Assembly: GCA_946886855.1 (NCBI GenBank)
Contig: CAMPJJ010000011.1
Location: 1-64,000 of the forward strand
DNA: 64,000 bases
From: an uncultured Roseateles sp.
GTDB taxonomy: Bacteria > Pseudomonadota > Gammaproteobacteria > Burkholderiales > Burkholderiaceae
Direction of reading: 5' to 3'
How positions within the stretch are numbered: the first letter of the stretch is position 1; each line of letters opens with the position of its first letter. Made by a program: the position numbers and the translations under genes. This document shows, one piece after another, positions 42,627 to 50,737 of this stretch. Below the pieces are notes generated by a model. It ran no database searches. It saw nothing but the letters and a program-made list of their open reading frames with translations, and was not told the origin of the DNA.

Positions 42627-43493
42627 ATGATGCCGACGCCCCTCCCCGCCGTCAAGCCCACCGAGCCGCACGCCGGCAGCCAGACCGCCGACCCGGCAGG
42701 GCAGCGCGAGCTCGCTGCGGCGCCCCTCACGGGCGTGGTCGATACGCACTTCCACGCGTTTGCGCTGACGACGGCCGGCGCGCCCGGCGCGCGCTACGTG
42801 CCGGACTACGCGGCGCCCATCGAGGTCTGGGAAGCCGCGGTCGCGCCGCACGGCATCTCTCACGGTGTGCTGGTACAGCCGAGCTTCCTCGGCACGGACA
42901 ACAGCCAGTTGCTGCAGATCCTCGCGGATCGTCCCGCGCAGTTGCGCGGCGTGGCCGTCGTCGCGGCCAACTTCGCGGTGAGCGAACTCCGGCGCATGGA
43001 CGCGCTGGGCGTCTGCGGCGTCCGCCTCAACCTGGTCGGCACGGACCATCGGATCGGCGAAGAACTCCACCCGCTGTTCGATCAGCTGGAAGCCTTGTCC
43101 TGGCACCTGCAGATCCACACCGACCACGGGCGTCTTGCGGAGGTGCTGCGCCAGCTGCCCGAATCGCTGACGGTCGTCGTGGACCACTTCGGCAAGCCAG
43201 CGGCTCCGGCTGAAGTCAGTGGCCTGGTGGCGGGGCAGCACGACCGCCTCTACGTGAAGTTGAGCGCGCCCTACCGCCTGGCGGCCGGGTGCGACGCGGA
43301 AGACCTCGCGACCCGCTGGCTCGATCGCGTGGGCCCGATGCGCCTGGTGTGGGGCAGCGACTGGCCGTGCACGGCGCATGAGCAGGCACAGGCCACCTCC
43401 GTGTCGCCGACGTGGCTCGCGCGGTGGCTGCCGTCGGACGCGATGAGCGAGGTCGTGCTCACCGACAACGCGCTGAGCCTCTACGGGTTCTGA
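42627..43493 (+). CDS. amidohydrolase family protein (COG3618, PDC lactonase-like)
   Basis: Metal-dependent hydrolase of 288 residues with a TIM-barrel amidohydrolase-2 fold. Metal ligands are visible in VDTHFHAF near residue 38, with QIHTDHGR and VVDHFGKP in the middle and WGSDWPCT near the end carrying the conserved Asp. Relatives include 2-pyrone-4,6-dicarboxylate lactonase and other lactonases of aromatic breakdown. It is divergent from GntR across a likely operator, and a Bug receptor lies beyond GntR, so the three may take up and degrade one organic acid. The first 30 residues are Pro/Ala-rich and the true start could be later. Confidence 0.88.
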   Translation: MMPTPLPAVKPTEPHAGSQTADPAGQRELAAAPLTGVVDTHFHAFALTTAGAPGARYVPDYAAPIEVWEAAVAPHGISHGVLVQPSFLGTDNSQLLQILADRPAQLRGVAVVAANFAVSELRRMDALGVCGVRLNLVGTDHRIGEELHPLFDQLEALSWHLQIHTDHGRLAEVLRQLPESLTVVVDHFGKPAAPAEVSGLVAGQHDRLYVKLSAPYRLAAGCDAEDLATRWLDRVGPMRLVWGSDWPCTAHEQAQATSVSPTWLARWLPSDAMSEVVLTDNALSLYGF

Positions 43494-43542
43494 GCGCCGA
43501 CGGGGGCTCCCCCGTCGCCGCGATGACCCGGGCGGGTGGCGC

Positions 43543-43914
43543 TCAGCCGGGCGCGTGGCAGACCGCCTCGATGTTGTGCCCGTCCGGATCGATGACGAAG
43601 GCCGCGTAGTAGTTCGCGTGGTACTTCGGACGGAGCCCGGGCGGGCCGTTGTCCGTGCCACCGGCCGCCAGCGCGGCGCGGTGGAACGCGTCGACCTGCG
43701 CGCGCGTCTGCGCGACGAAGGCGATGTGCAGCGGCGCGGTCCGCTCCCCGGTCTCGAACAGGCAGAGCGAGGCGTCGTTGCTCCCGCAGATCTCGATGCC
43801 ATAGGACGGCACGCCCTCCCCGCCGACGGTCACGCCGAGCGGTTCGAGCGCCTGGAGATAGAACGCCTTGCTCGCGGCATAGTCGCGGACGCCGAATTTC
43901 ACGTGGTCGAACAT
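43543..43914 (-). CDS. VOC (glyoxalase/bleomycin resistance) family protein
   Basis: A 123-residue single-domain VOC protein. It begins MFDHVKFGVRDYAASKAFYLQALEPLGV, with a His near the start, LHIAFVAQTRAQVDAFHRAALAAGG in the middle and YAAFVIDPDGHNIEAVCH at the end, giving the three usual metal-ligand positions (His, His, Glu). The metabolic role cannot be assigned. It converges with the amidohydrolase and is divergent from the membrane protein gene. Confidence 0.88.
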   Translation of the reverse strand: MFDHVKFGVRDYAASKAFYLQALEPLGVTVGGEGVPSYGIEICGSNDASLCLFETGERTAPLHIAFVAQTRAQVDAFHRAALAAGGTDNGPPGLRPKYHANYYAAFVIDPDGHNIEAVCHAPG

Positions 43915-44014
43915 GGACTCTCCTGGAAGGGGCCGTCCATCATCGCGCGATCCGCAGGATGAGCCTTCCGGGCCATTCCCTCGACGATCGCCTCGGGGTT
44001 ACCCTCGCGGCGAC

Positions 44015-44833
44015 ATGTCATCAATTCGTCACGCATCTCCGATAGGCGTCGCCGGTGTGGATCCCGGCGTGCTGTCCTGGTGGCGCGTCCTGCGCGCGAT
44101 TGCCGCGCTGAACGTCTGCCTGTGGCTGGCAGTGCTGCAGTTCGGGCCGGTCAGCGGCATCTACGCGCACCTGCACCTGGCGCTGTCCGGCGTCTACGTG
44201 CTGGTCTGCGCCTACCGCTCGCTGTTTCCCCGGGTGGACCTGGAGCGGCTGGTCGTCGTCGACACCCATTTGTCGAGCATCTTCCTGGGTCGCACAGCGG
44301 CCACGATCGCGGAGATCTGCTTCGCCTTCCAGCTCGGGCTGCTGGTCCATCAGCTGGCGGCGCATGCCGGCCTGCCGGCCGTCCAGAAGGCGGCGTGGGC
44401 GATCCCGCTGTTCATGGTGATCGCGCAGTGCTTCTGCTGGCACAGCGTGCTGACGCTGAACCACATCACGCAGGCGGTGGAGTCCTCGCTCTGGGCGGCG
44501 GGCTTCAGCTGGATGGCGATCCTGCTCGGCGTCATCGCGCTGAACAGCAGCGGGTGGGTCCACGCGGTGGCGCTCACCGGGATCGTGGGGGCGACCGGTT
44601 TCGTCGCCTACGTGCTCAGCGTCGACGTGCCGATGTACTGCCGCCGCTACCGCGAGGGACGCGCGCGCGGGCTGGTGTACATGCGCCTGGACGAAGGCGC
44701 GCGAGATGCATGGAGCCGCCGCGTGCCAAGCGGGAGCTGGGTGGCGTGGAAGGCCGATGCGCTGTGGCTCACGCCGTACTTCAGCTTCGGGGTGTGGGCG
44801 AGCATCGCGATGGTGTGCGTGCCGGGGGTGTGA
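44015..44833 (+). CDS. multi-pass membrane protein of unknown function
   Basis: A 272-residue protein with about six hydrophobic helices (for example ALNVCLWLAVLQFG, LALSGVYVLVCAY, AAWAIPLFMVIAQC, ALTGIVGATGFVAYVLSV). Polar residues include the conserved-looking RVDLERLVVVDTHLSSIFLGRT, CFCWHSVLTLNHITQAVESSLWA and the C-terminal VPMYCRRYREGRARG segment. No known family was recognised. The ATG at 44015 begins just after a non-coding-like stretch; its ribosome site is weak. It stands alone between the VOC and aldolase genes. Confidence 0.75.
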   Translation: MSSIRHASPIGVAGVDPGVLSWWRVLRAIAALNVCLWLAVLQFGPVSGIYAHLHLALSGVYVLVCAYRSLFPRVDLERLVVVDTHLSSIFLGRTAATIAEICFAFQLGLLVHQLAAHAGLPAVQKAAWAIPLFMVIAQCFCWHSVLTLNHITQAVESSLWAAGFSWMAILLGVIALNSSGWVHAVALTGIVGATGFVAYVLSVDVPMYCRRYREGRARGLVYMRLDEGARDAWSRRVPSGSWVAWKADALWLTPYFSFGVWASIAMVCVPGV

Positions 44834-44964
44834 GATCCGGCGTCGTGGACGACGACTGGCGATGACTGCAGCGCACAGGTGAACTCAGGGTCTCGCGCGG
44901 CGACGGCGTTTCCGCTGCAACTCGGCGATACCATCCACCGCCGTCAGAAGTTGCCCAGCGCGTC

Positions 44965-45735
44965 ATGAGCCAGTCCCCCAACCCCCACCGCCACCCGCGC
45001 ACCGAAGCGGACGTGCGCATCGACCTCGCCGCCGCCTATCGTCTGGCCGCGCTCGCGGGCTGGGACGACACGATCTACACGCACCTGTCGGCCGCCGTGC
45101 CAGGCGAGCCCGGCGTCTACCTGCTGAATGAATTCGGCCTCGGCTTCGACGAGGTCAGCGCCTCCAGCCTGGTGAAGATCGACGTGCGCGGGCGCGTCGT
45201 CGACGGCAGCGGCCGCCGCGTCAACCCCAGCGGCTTCGCGATCCACGGCGCGGTACATGCCGCCCGGCCCGACGTCGAATGCGTGATCCACCTGCACGCC
45301 CCCTGGGGCGTCGCGCTGGCGATGCTGCCCGGCGGTCTTCAGCCGACCTCGCAATGGGCGATGCGCCTGCATGGCCGGCTTGGCCGCCATGCCTACGAAG
45401 GCCTCGCGCTGGGCGCGGACGAACAGGCCCGATTGGTTGCCAGTCTCGGCGCGCTCGACGGACTGATCCTCGAGAACCACGGCACGCTGACCGTCGGCCG
45501 CTCGGTGGCCGAGGCCTATCTGCTGATGCACATCCTCGAGCGCGCCGCGCAGGCGCAGCTGCGCGCGATGGCCGCCACGGCCGCAACCGGCGGCCAGGTG
45601 CTCCAGGTCACCGACGACCTGGCCGCCCTCACCCACCGTCAATGGATCGGCGACGGCACCGAACGCGACGGCGACGCCGAATGGCCTGCGCTGCTGCGTC
45701 GCGTGGACCGGCTCTCGCCCGGCTTCCGCAACTGA
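44965..45735 (+). CDS. class II aldolase/adducin family protein
   Basis: A 256-residue protein of the zinc aldolase fold. Typical segments are YRLAALAGWDDTIYTHLSAAVPG, FGLGFDEVSASSLVKID, the metal-binding HxH in VECVIHLHAPWG and the later ENHGTLTVGRSVAEAYLLMHILERAAQAQL. Many members are fuculose- or ribulose-phosphate aldolases, but this subgroup (FGLGFDEV, GDDT-like WDD) is often of unknown substrate. The next gene, a small tautomerase, starts 26 bases after the stop with a good ribosome site, so both probably form one transcript and act in breakdown of an organic acid or sugar. Confidence 0.9.
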   Translation: MSQSPNPHRHPRTEADVRIDLAAAYRLAALAGWDDTIYTHLSAAVPGEPGVYLLNEFGLGFDEVSASSLVKIDVRGRVVDGSGRRVNPSGFAIHGAVHAARPDVECVIHLHAPWGVALAMLPGGLQPTSQWAMRLHGRLGRHAYEGLALGADEQARLVASLGALDGLILENHGTLTVGRSVAEAYLLMHILERAAQAQLRAMAATAATGGQVLQVTDDLAALTHRQWIGDGTERDGDAEWPALLRRVDRLSPGFRN

Positions 45736-45761
45736 ATTCCCATCACTCCAAGGAGCACCCC

Positions 45762-45953
45762 ATGCCCACCCTCCGCGTCGAACTCTTCGAAGGCCGGACC
45801 CCGCAACAGAAGGCCGATCTGGCCAAGGAACTCACCGAAGCCTGCGTGCGCGTGCTCGGCGGGAGCGCGGACGGCGTCGATGTCGTGTTCTTCGACATCA
45901 AGCGTCAGGACTGGGCGACCGGCGGGGTGCTGTGGAGCGACAAAGGCAAGTGA
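45762..45953 (+). CDS. 4-oxalocrotonate tautomerase family protein
   Basis: A 63-residue protein of the tautomerase superfamily, which uses the amino-terminal Pro left after Met removal as base. The start MPTLRVELFEGRTPQQKADLAKELTEACVRVLGG and the end DIKRQDWATGGVLWSDK match small 4-OT-like enzymes, including the Arg/Trp late in the chain. AGGAG lies before the ATG. Together with the upstream aldolase it suggests breakdown of an unsaturated keto acid, but the substrate is not known. Confidence 0.9.
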   Translation: MPTLRVELFEGRTPQQKADLAKELTEACVRVLGGSADGVDVVFFDIKRQDWATGGVLWSDKGK

Positions 45954-46001
45954 TCCGCGAGGGCTTCAGCACTTCCACGGCCGCTGGCCCTCACCCCCAC
46001 C

Positions 46002-46023
46002 CCCTCCCGCAAGCGGGAGAGGG
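46002..46023. repeat. palindromic repeat copy 2 (CTCCCGC-AA-GCGGGAG)
   Basis: Inverted repeat with the same core as 8811-8833, located between the converging tautomerase and Bug receptor genes. The shared core is CTCCCGCAAGCGGGAGAG. Confidence 0.6.
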
Positions 46024-46037
46024 AGCAGGAGCACCGA

Positions 46038-47069
46038 TCACTCCGGCTCGATCCCCGCCGCCTTGATGATCTGCCCCCACTTGCGGGTCTCCGCCTCCTG
46101 GAACAGGCGCAGCTCGTCCGGCGTGCTGGCCCAGGCGTCCACGCCGGCGCCTTCGAAGAAGGTCTTCGCCGGCACGCTGCGCAGCGCCGCCGTCAGCAGC
46201 TCGCGCAGCCGCTGCACCACCGGCGCGGGCGTGCTCGCCGGCACATAGGCCGCGAACCAGTAGCTCATGTCGTAGCCCTTGACGCCGGCTTCATCGATCG
46301 TCGGCACGTCCGGCAGCAGTGGTGAGCGCTTCGTCATCGAGAACCCCAGCGCCCTCACCTTCCCCGCCTTGATCTGCGGCAGACCGGTCGCCGTGTCGGT
46401 GATCATGAAATCGACCTGTCCGCCGATGAGGTCGGTCAGCGCGGGCGGATTGCTCTTGTACGGCACGTGCAGCAGTTGCGTGTGGGACAGCTGCTGGAAC
46501 TGCTCGCCCGCGACGCGGCTCGACGCGCTGCCGCTGCCGAAGCTCACCTTGCCGGGCTCGCGCTTCGCGCGCGCGATCACGTCCGCCACGGTCTTGTACG
46601 GGCCATCCGCCTTCACCACCATCACCTGGCCACCCTTGCCCAGCCCGGTCACCGGCGCGAAGTCCTTCACCGGGTCGTAGGGCAGCTTGCGGTACAGATG
46701 CGGATTGGCGGCCTGCGTCGTGTTGGTCGTGATCAGCACCGTGTAGCCGTCCGGCGCCGCGCGCGCGCCCTGCTGCGCGGCGAGCATGCCGCTCGCCCCG
46801 GCCTTGTTGTCGACGACGACCGGCAGCTTGGTCTGCTCCGTGATCGCCTGGCCCAGCGCCCGCGCCAGCTGGTCCGTCGCGCTCGCCGCAGCGAACGGGA
46901 CCAGGAAGGTGATGGGCTTGCTCGGGTAGCCGCCCGCGCCGGAAGCCTGGGCCAGGGCTTGCCCCGGCGCAGCCACGGACAGCGCCACGGACAGTGCCAT
47001 GGGAAGCGCCGCGGCGCACGCCGCAGTCCGCAGCGCGTGTCGCCGGCTGATCGATCTCTGGGAACTCAT
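46038..47069 (-). CDS. tripartite tricarboxylate transporter substrate-binding protein (Bug family)
   Basis: Second periplasmic Bug receptor in the window, 343 residues. The signal peptide begins with twin Arg (SRRHALRTAACAAALPMALS) and ends near AQA. The mature part opens YPSKPITFLVPFAAASATDQLARALGQAITEQTKLPVVVDNKAGASGMLAAQQ, where the usual PPGG is changed to FAAA, and continues with PDGYTVLITTNTTQAANPHLYRKLPYDPVKDFAPVT. It overlaps the AtuA-like gene by an ATGA junction, so the two are one transcription unit and likely serve the same compound. No membrane TctAB genes are nearby. Confidence 0.93.
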   Translation of the reverse strand: MSSQRSISRRHALRTAACAAALPMALSVALSVAAPGQALAQASGAGGYPSKPITFLVPFAAASATDQLARALGQAITEQTKLPVVVDNKAGASGMLAAQQGARAAPDGYTVLITTNTTQAANPHLYRKLPYDPVKDFAPVTGLGKGGQVMVVKADGPYKTVADVIARAKREPGKVSFGSGSASSRVAGEQFQQLSHTQLLHVPYKSNPPALTDLIGGQVDFMITDTATGLPQIKAGKVRALGFSMTKRSPLLPDVPTIDEAGVKGYDMSYWFAAYVPASTPAPVVQRLRELLTAALRSVPAKTFFEGAGVDAWASTPDELRLFQEAETRKWGQIIKAAGIEPE

Positions 47070-48949
47070 CGGGTCGTCTCCATCGTGTCGTTGTGATTCG
47101 GGATCGGTCGCCGGAGCAAGGGCAGCAGGTGCTCCGGCACCTCCAAAGGCATCGCCAGCAGGACGAAGGACAAGGCCTTGCCGTGGCTGTCGAGGTTCAG
47201 CGCATCGTTGACGCCGCCGTCCAGGACGTCTTCCAGCACGAAGTTCATCGCATGCAGGCGCGGCAGCAGATGGCGCATCACGCGGCTCGGTCCGCGGGAG
47301 GCGAAGTGGCGGGCGACGGCCTCTTCGGTGAGCTGATCCACCAGCAGCGGGTACAGCGCCGGGTCCCAGGCGATCACGCTGATGTTGGACCGGTTGCCCT
47401 TGTCGCCGGTGCGGCCGTGAGCGGCGAAGCGGACGTCGACGCGGCAGGCGGGTGACGCAGTGGCGGTCCGGGACGCCGCCTTCACGCGCGTCGCCAAGCG
47501 CGGGCTCTCCACGGTGCATGGGGGATCCCTCCTGGACCCCCAAGCACCATTCCGGCCCCAGCCGCCCTCGCTGCCTTCCGGTGAGAGCACCACCGTCGAA
47601 GGAGCGAGGGCTCGGGGGAACAGGCATGAACTCAGACCAAGTCGTTGACGCAGGCCGGTCCTCACGCCGCCGCCGCCCGCAGGACCGCAGGTGTACAGCG
47701 CCGTGACCTCGCGCGTCAGACGCTCCGCGCCCGCGCGATCGGCATGATTGGCCGCCACGCGCAGCCGCACGTCGCGTGCATCGCCCGTCGGCAGCCGCGC
47801 CAGCGCCTCGCCGGCGTCGTCGCCCAGCACGCTCGCAACGCCGATCAGGTCCACGCGCAACGGCCCCTGCCGGTCCCCTTCTTCCAGCCGGGCCCGCAGC
47901 ACCTCGGCGGCAAGCCGCGCGCGCGCCTCCGCGCCCGGGCCGGCGTAGGAGATCTCGCCCTCCGCCAACCAGCCGTTGGCAAAGAAGACGTTCGCCTTCA
48001 GCGCCTGCGGACGTGGATGTCCGCGCACGCCGGACAGGCGCACCTCGTCCGGGCCGACGCGCGTCACCTCCGCCCCGGCGATGTCGGCGACGACGTCCGG
48101 CGTGAGGTAGGCGGCCGGGTCGTGCAGCTCGTACAGCAGCTGTTCCTTGACCGTGTGCTCGTCGACGCAGCCGCCGGTGTTGTCGGCCTTGAAGACCGTG
48201 CAGCCGCCGTCGGCCTCCAAGCGCGCGATGGGGAATCCCACGCGCGCCAGGTCCGGCACGTCCTTGAATCCCGGGTCGGCGTAGTAGCCGCCGCAGACCT
48301 GGGCGCCGCACTCCAGCAGGTGGCCCGCCATCGTCGCGCCAGCCAGACGATCCCAGTCGTCGAGCGCCCAGCCGAAATGCGCCAGCGCCGGACCGACCGT
48401 CAACGACGGGTCCGCGACGCGGCCGGTGACGACGACGTCCGCCCCCCGTCGCAACGCGTCGGCGATGCCCTCGGCGCCGAGGTAGACATTGGCGCAGGCG
48501 ATGGTGTCCGCCGCGATCGCGTGGCCCTCGCGCGCCAGCGTCTGAGTCAGCAACGCGCGCTGCGACGGCGACACCAGCGCGTCGCCGCCGACGACGGCAA
48601 CGACTGGCACCCGCAGGCCGAGCTCGGCCGCCAGCGCCTGCACGCGTCGCGCCGCGGCCGGCGGATTCGCCGCGCCGAAGTTGCCCACGATCGGGATGCG
48701 GTGGACGAGGCAGTCCGCCAGCACCGGCCGCAGCATGTCGTCGAGCAGCGGCTCGAAACCGCCCTCGGGATCGCGCTGCCGGGCGAGCTGCGCCAATGCC
48801 AACGTGCGCTCGGCCAGCGTCTCGAAGATCAGCACCGCCGGACCGCCGAGGCGGATCAGCGTGTCCACGACCGGCCGCGCCGCGTCGGTGCGGTCGCCGG
48901 AGAAGCCGGCGGCGCAGCCGACGAGCAAGGAGGTGGAAACAGGGGCCAT
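47066..48949 (-). CDS. AtuA family (DUF1446) acyclic terpene utilisation-like protein
   Basis: A 627-residue two-domain protein of the AtuA family, named for its need in growth on acyclic terpenes in Pseudomonas; the biochemical role is unclear. The large N-terminal domain runs from LLVGCAAGFSGDRTDAARP through IPIVGNFGAANPPAAARR, ADVVVTGRVADPSLTVGPALAHFGW and GGYYADPGFKDVPDLARVGFPIA to ALYTCGPAGGGGVRTG. The C-terminal domain begins DVRFAAHGRTGDKGNRSNISVIAWDP. Between them, at about residues 455-500, is an unusual Gly/Ser/Arg-rich linker (SPEGSEGGWGRNGAWG...). It is divergent from a LysR gene and overlaps the Bug receptor gene. Confidence 0.88.
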   Translation of the reverse strand: MAPVSTSLLVGCAAGFSGDRTDAARPVVDTLIRLGGPAVLIFETLAERTLALAQLARQRDPEGGFEPLLDDMLRPVLADCLVHRIPIVGNFGAANPPAAARRVQALAAELGLRVPVVAVVGGDALVSPSQRALLTQTLAREGHAIAADTIACANVYLGAEGIADALRRGADVVVTGRVADPSLTVGPALAHFGWALDDWDRLAGATMAGHLLECGAQVCGGYYADPGFKDVPDLARVGFPIARLEADGGCTVFKADNTGGCVDEHTVKEQLLYELHDPAAYLTPDVVADIAGAEVTRVGPDEVRLSGVRGHPRPQALKANVFFANGWLAEGEISYAGPGAEARARLAAEVLRARLEEGDRQGPLRVDLIGVASVLGDDAGEALARLPTGDARDVRLRVAANHADRAGAERLTREVTALYTCGPAGGGGVRTGLRQRLGLSSCLFPRALAPSTVVLSPEGSEGGWGRNGAWGSRRDPPCTVESPRLATRVKAASRTATASPACRVDVRFAAHGRTGDKGNRSNISVIAWDPALYPLLVDQLTEEAVARHFASRGPSRVMRHLLPRLHAMNFVLEDVLDGGVNDALNLDSHGKALSFVLLAMPLEVPEHLLPLLRRPIPNHNDTMETTR

Positions 48950-48976
48950 GCCGCCGACTGTAGGCGGGCACCGTCT

Positions 48977-48991
48977 ATCGGAGAATTCGAT
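48977..48991. promoter_or_regulatory. possible LysR-type binding site
   Basis: ATCGGAGAATTCGAT has ATCG/CGAT arms and the T-N11-A form of LysR-type boxes. It lies in the 70-base gap between the divergent AtuA-like and LysR genes. Such sites are short and degenerate, so this is a weak call. Confidence 0.35.
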
Positions 48992-49019
48992 TGTTCGGAT
49001 CCAATGATCGAGCATTCAG

Positions 49020-50081
49020 ATGAATCCCATGACTCAGAAGAATCGGACGCGGCCATCCTCGACCTCGACCTCGACAGCCGCGGTGGCGGCGTCGGCGTCG
49101 GCGTCGGCGGCGTCGGCCGATGGCGGCTCCGCGCCCAACCTCTCGGCCCGGCAGCTCGCGGCCTTCGTCGCGCTGGCGGAGCTGCGCAGCTTCACGCGCG
49201 CGGCGGCGCAGTGCCACCTGTCGCAGCCGGCCTTCAGCGCGCTGATCCGGACGCTGGAGGAGAGCCTGGGCGCCCGGCTCTTCGACCGCACGACACGCGC
49301 GGTCGAGCCCACGGTCGAGGGCAGCCTCTTCCTGGACCCCGCGCGGCGCCTGCTGCAGGACATGCGGCTCGCGACCGACGACCTGCGCGACCACGTCGCG
49401 CGCCGCCGCGGCCGCGTGGCGCTGGCCGCCTTGCCCGCGCTCGCCGCGGGTTGGCTGCCGCCGCACCTCGCGGCCTTCCGGCGCGACCATCCCGGCATTG
49501 CGCTCGACCTGGCGGACGTGCTGTCGGAGAGCTGCGTGGAGCGGGTGCGCGCCGGCCGTGCCGACCTCGCGCTGGCCGCCATTCGCGCCACCGCGCCGGA
49601 GTTGTCCGCGGCGCCGTTCCTCTCCGACGACTTCTACCTGGTCTGCCGCCGGGATCATCCGCTGGCGCGCCGTCGCCGACCCCGGCTGGCAGAGCTGGCG
49701 CACCTGGCCGTGATCGGCCTGGCGCGCCACAGCAGCGTGCGGCAGGCGCTGGACGCCGCCTTGGCGGCGCAGCCGCTGCGCCCGGTCCTGGCGCTCGAGC
49801 AGCTCAGCTCGGTCGCGGGCATGGTCGTCGCCGGCCTCGGCGTGACGCTGGTGCCGGCGCTGACGCTGTTCCACTTCCATCACCCCGACCTGATCGCGCG
49901 ACCGATCGCGGACGAGGGGCTGCAGCGCCACATCTACCTGATCCGGCGCCGCGACCGCGCGCTGTCGGCTGCGGCGCAGGCGATGGCGGACGCGCTGTGG
50001 CGCTGGGCCGCCGAAGGCCCGAAGCGCGCGGGCGTGACGGTGTGGTCCCCGCCCGTCGACATCGCCCCGTCTCGGTCTTGA
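49020..50081 (+). CDS. LysR family transcriptional regulator
   Basis: Regulator of 353 residues, probably of the divergent AtuA-Bug unit. A Ser/Thr/Ala-rich stretch of about 40 residues precedes the winged helix (LSARQLAAFVALAELRSFTRAAAQCHLSQPAFSALIRTLEESLGARLFDRTTRAVEPT). The effector domain follows, with VALAALPALAAGWLPPHLAAFRRDHPGIALDL and MVVAGLGVTLVPAL. LysR proteins are usually about 300 residues, so either the N-terminal extension is real or translation begins later; the ATG at 49029 is another candidate and no strong ribosome site separates them. Confidence 0.92.
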   Translation: MNPMTQKNRTRPSSTSTSTAAVAASASASAASADGGSAPNLSARQLAAFVALAELRSFTRAAAQCHLSQPAFSALIRTLEESLGARLFDRTTRAVEPTVEGSLFLDPARRLLQDMRLATDDLRDHVARRRGRVALAALPALAAGWLPPHLAAFRRDHPGIALDLADVLSESCVERVRAGRADLALAAIRATAPELSAAPFLSDDFYLVCRRDHPLARRRRPRLAELAHLAVIGLARHSSVRQALDAALAAQPLRPVLALEQLSSVAGMVVAGLGVTLVPALTLFHFHHPDLIARPIADEGLQRHIYLIRRRDRALSAAAQAMADALWRWAAEGPKRAGVTVWSPPVDIAPSRS

Positions 50082-50198
50082 GCTTCGTGAAGGTTTTCAC
50101 GCGGCGTGCCCGGGTCAGGCAATCACCTACAGCCAGAATGGCAAGGGTGACGCAGACATCGGGCGGCGGCGATGCGAGTATCCGCCCAGGAGAAAGTC

Positions 50199-50603
50199 AT
50201 GAAGATTCTGCTCGTGGATCCCTCGGACACCTTCCGCAAGATGCTTTGCGAGCGCCTGCGGGAAGTGCCCACCGCGACCGTGGTGGGCCAGGCCTCCGAT
50301 GAGGACCAGGCGGTCCTGCTGGCCGCGCTGTGCGCCCCGGACCTCGTGCTGACCGAGCTGGACCTCGTCCGGGGATGCGGTTTCGCGCTGATGGAACGCC
50401 TGCGCCAGGCCGGCTACGAAGGCCTGGCCTACATGGTCACCTCGGCGGACGAGGCGGAATACGGCCCCCGATGCGTGGACGCGGGCATCACCGGCTTCTA
50501 CGACAAGACCTACGACCTGGAGCGCCTGCTGCAGGCCTTGGCCGTGCTGGCGCAGGCGCCGGTGACCTTCGGCCAGTCCAGGATCCGCGCCAGCGCGGTG
50601 TGA
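50199..50603 (+). CDS. stand-alone receiver-domain protein with atypical acceptor site
   Basis: A 134-residue protein that is only a response-regulator receiver domain. It begins MKILLVDPSDTFRKMLCERL, keeps the Thr in YMVTSADE (residue 81) and the Lys in FYDKTYDL (residue 103), but at the phosphoacceptor position in DLVLTELDLVRGCG it has Glu53 where Asp is expected. Such a change often gives a constitutively active-like or phosphorylation-independent receiver. AGGAG precedes the ATG and excludes the upstream in-frame start. No kinase is adjacent. It could act by protein binding; the partner is unknown. Confidence 0.88.
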   Translation: MKILLVDPSDTFRKMLCERLREVPTATVVGQASDEDQAVLLAALCAPDLVLTELDLVRGCGFALMERLRQAGYEGLAYMVTSADEAEYGPRCVDAGITGFYDKTYDLERLLQALAVLAQAPVTFGQSRIRASAV

Positions 50604-50685
50604 GTCCATCGCCGCGCTCCTGCGATCGCGGCCCCGCCCCTTCCCCCTGTTCGTTTGAGGAAGTCCTCCTGCATGTTTGAGTGAG

Positions 50686-50705
50686 TACTGTATGCAAATA
50701 CAGTA
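50686..50705. promoter_or_regulatory. LexA (SOS) box
   Basis: TACTGTATGCAAATACAGTA contains CTGT-N8-ACAG, the LexA box of gamma- and betaproteobacteria, with matching flanks so that six bases on each side are palindromic. It lies 32 bases before the ATG of the next gene, where LexA would block transcription until DNA damage. Confidence 0.85.
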
Positions 50706-50737
50706 TCATCGAGTCATCCAACTCCCGGAGTACCGGC

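Noticed and set aside
50086..50101. CGTGAA-GGTT-TTCACG hairpin after the LysR gene
   Set aside because: The stem is only six bp and has no T-run; too weak to call as a terminator or operator.
47645..50302. 885-codon plus-strand open frame
   Set aside because: It is antisense to the AtuA-like gene and out of frame with the LysR gene; the sequence lacks motifs.
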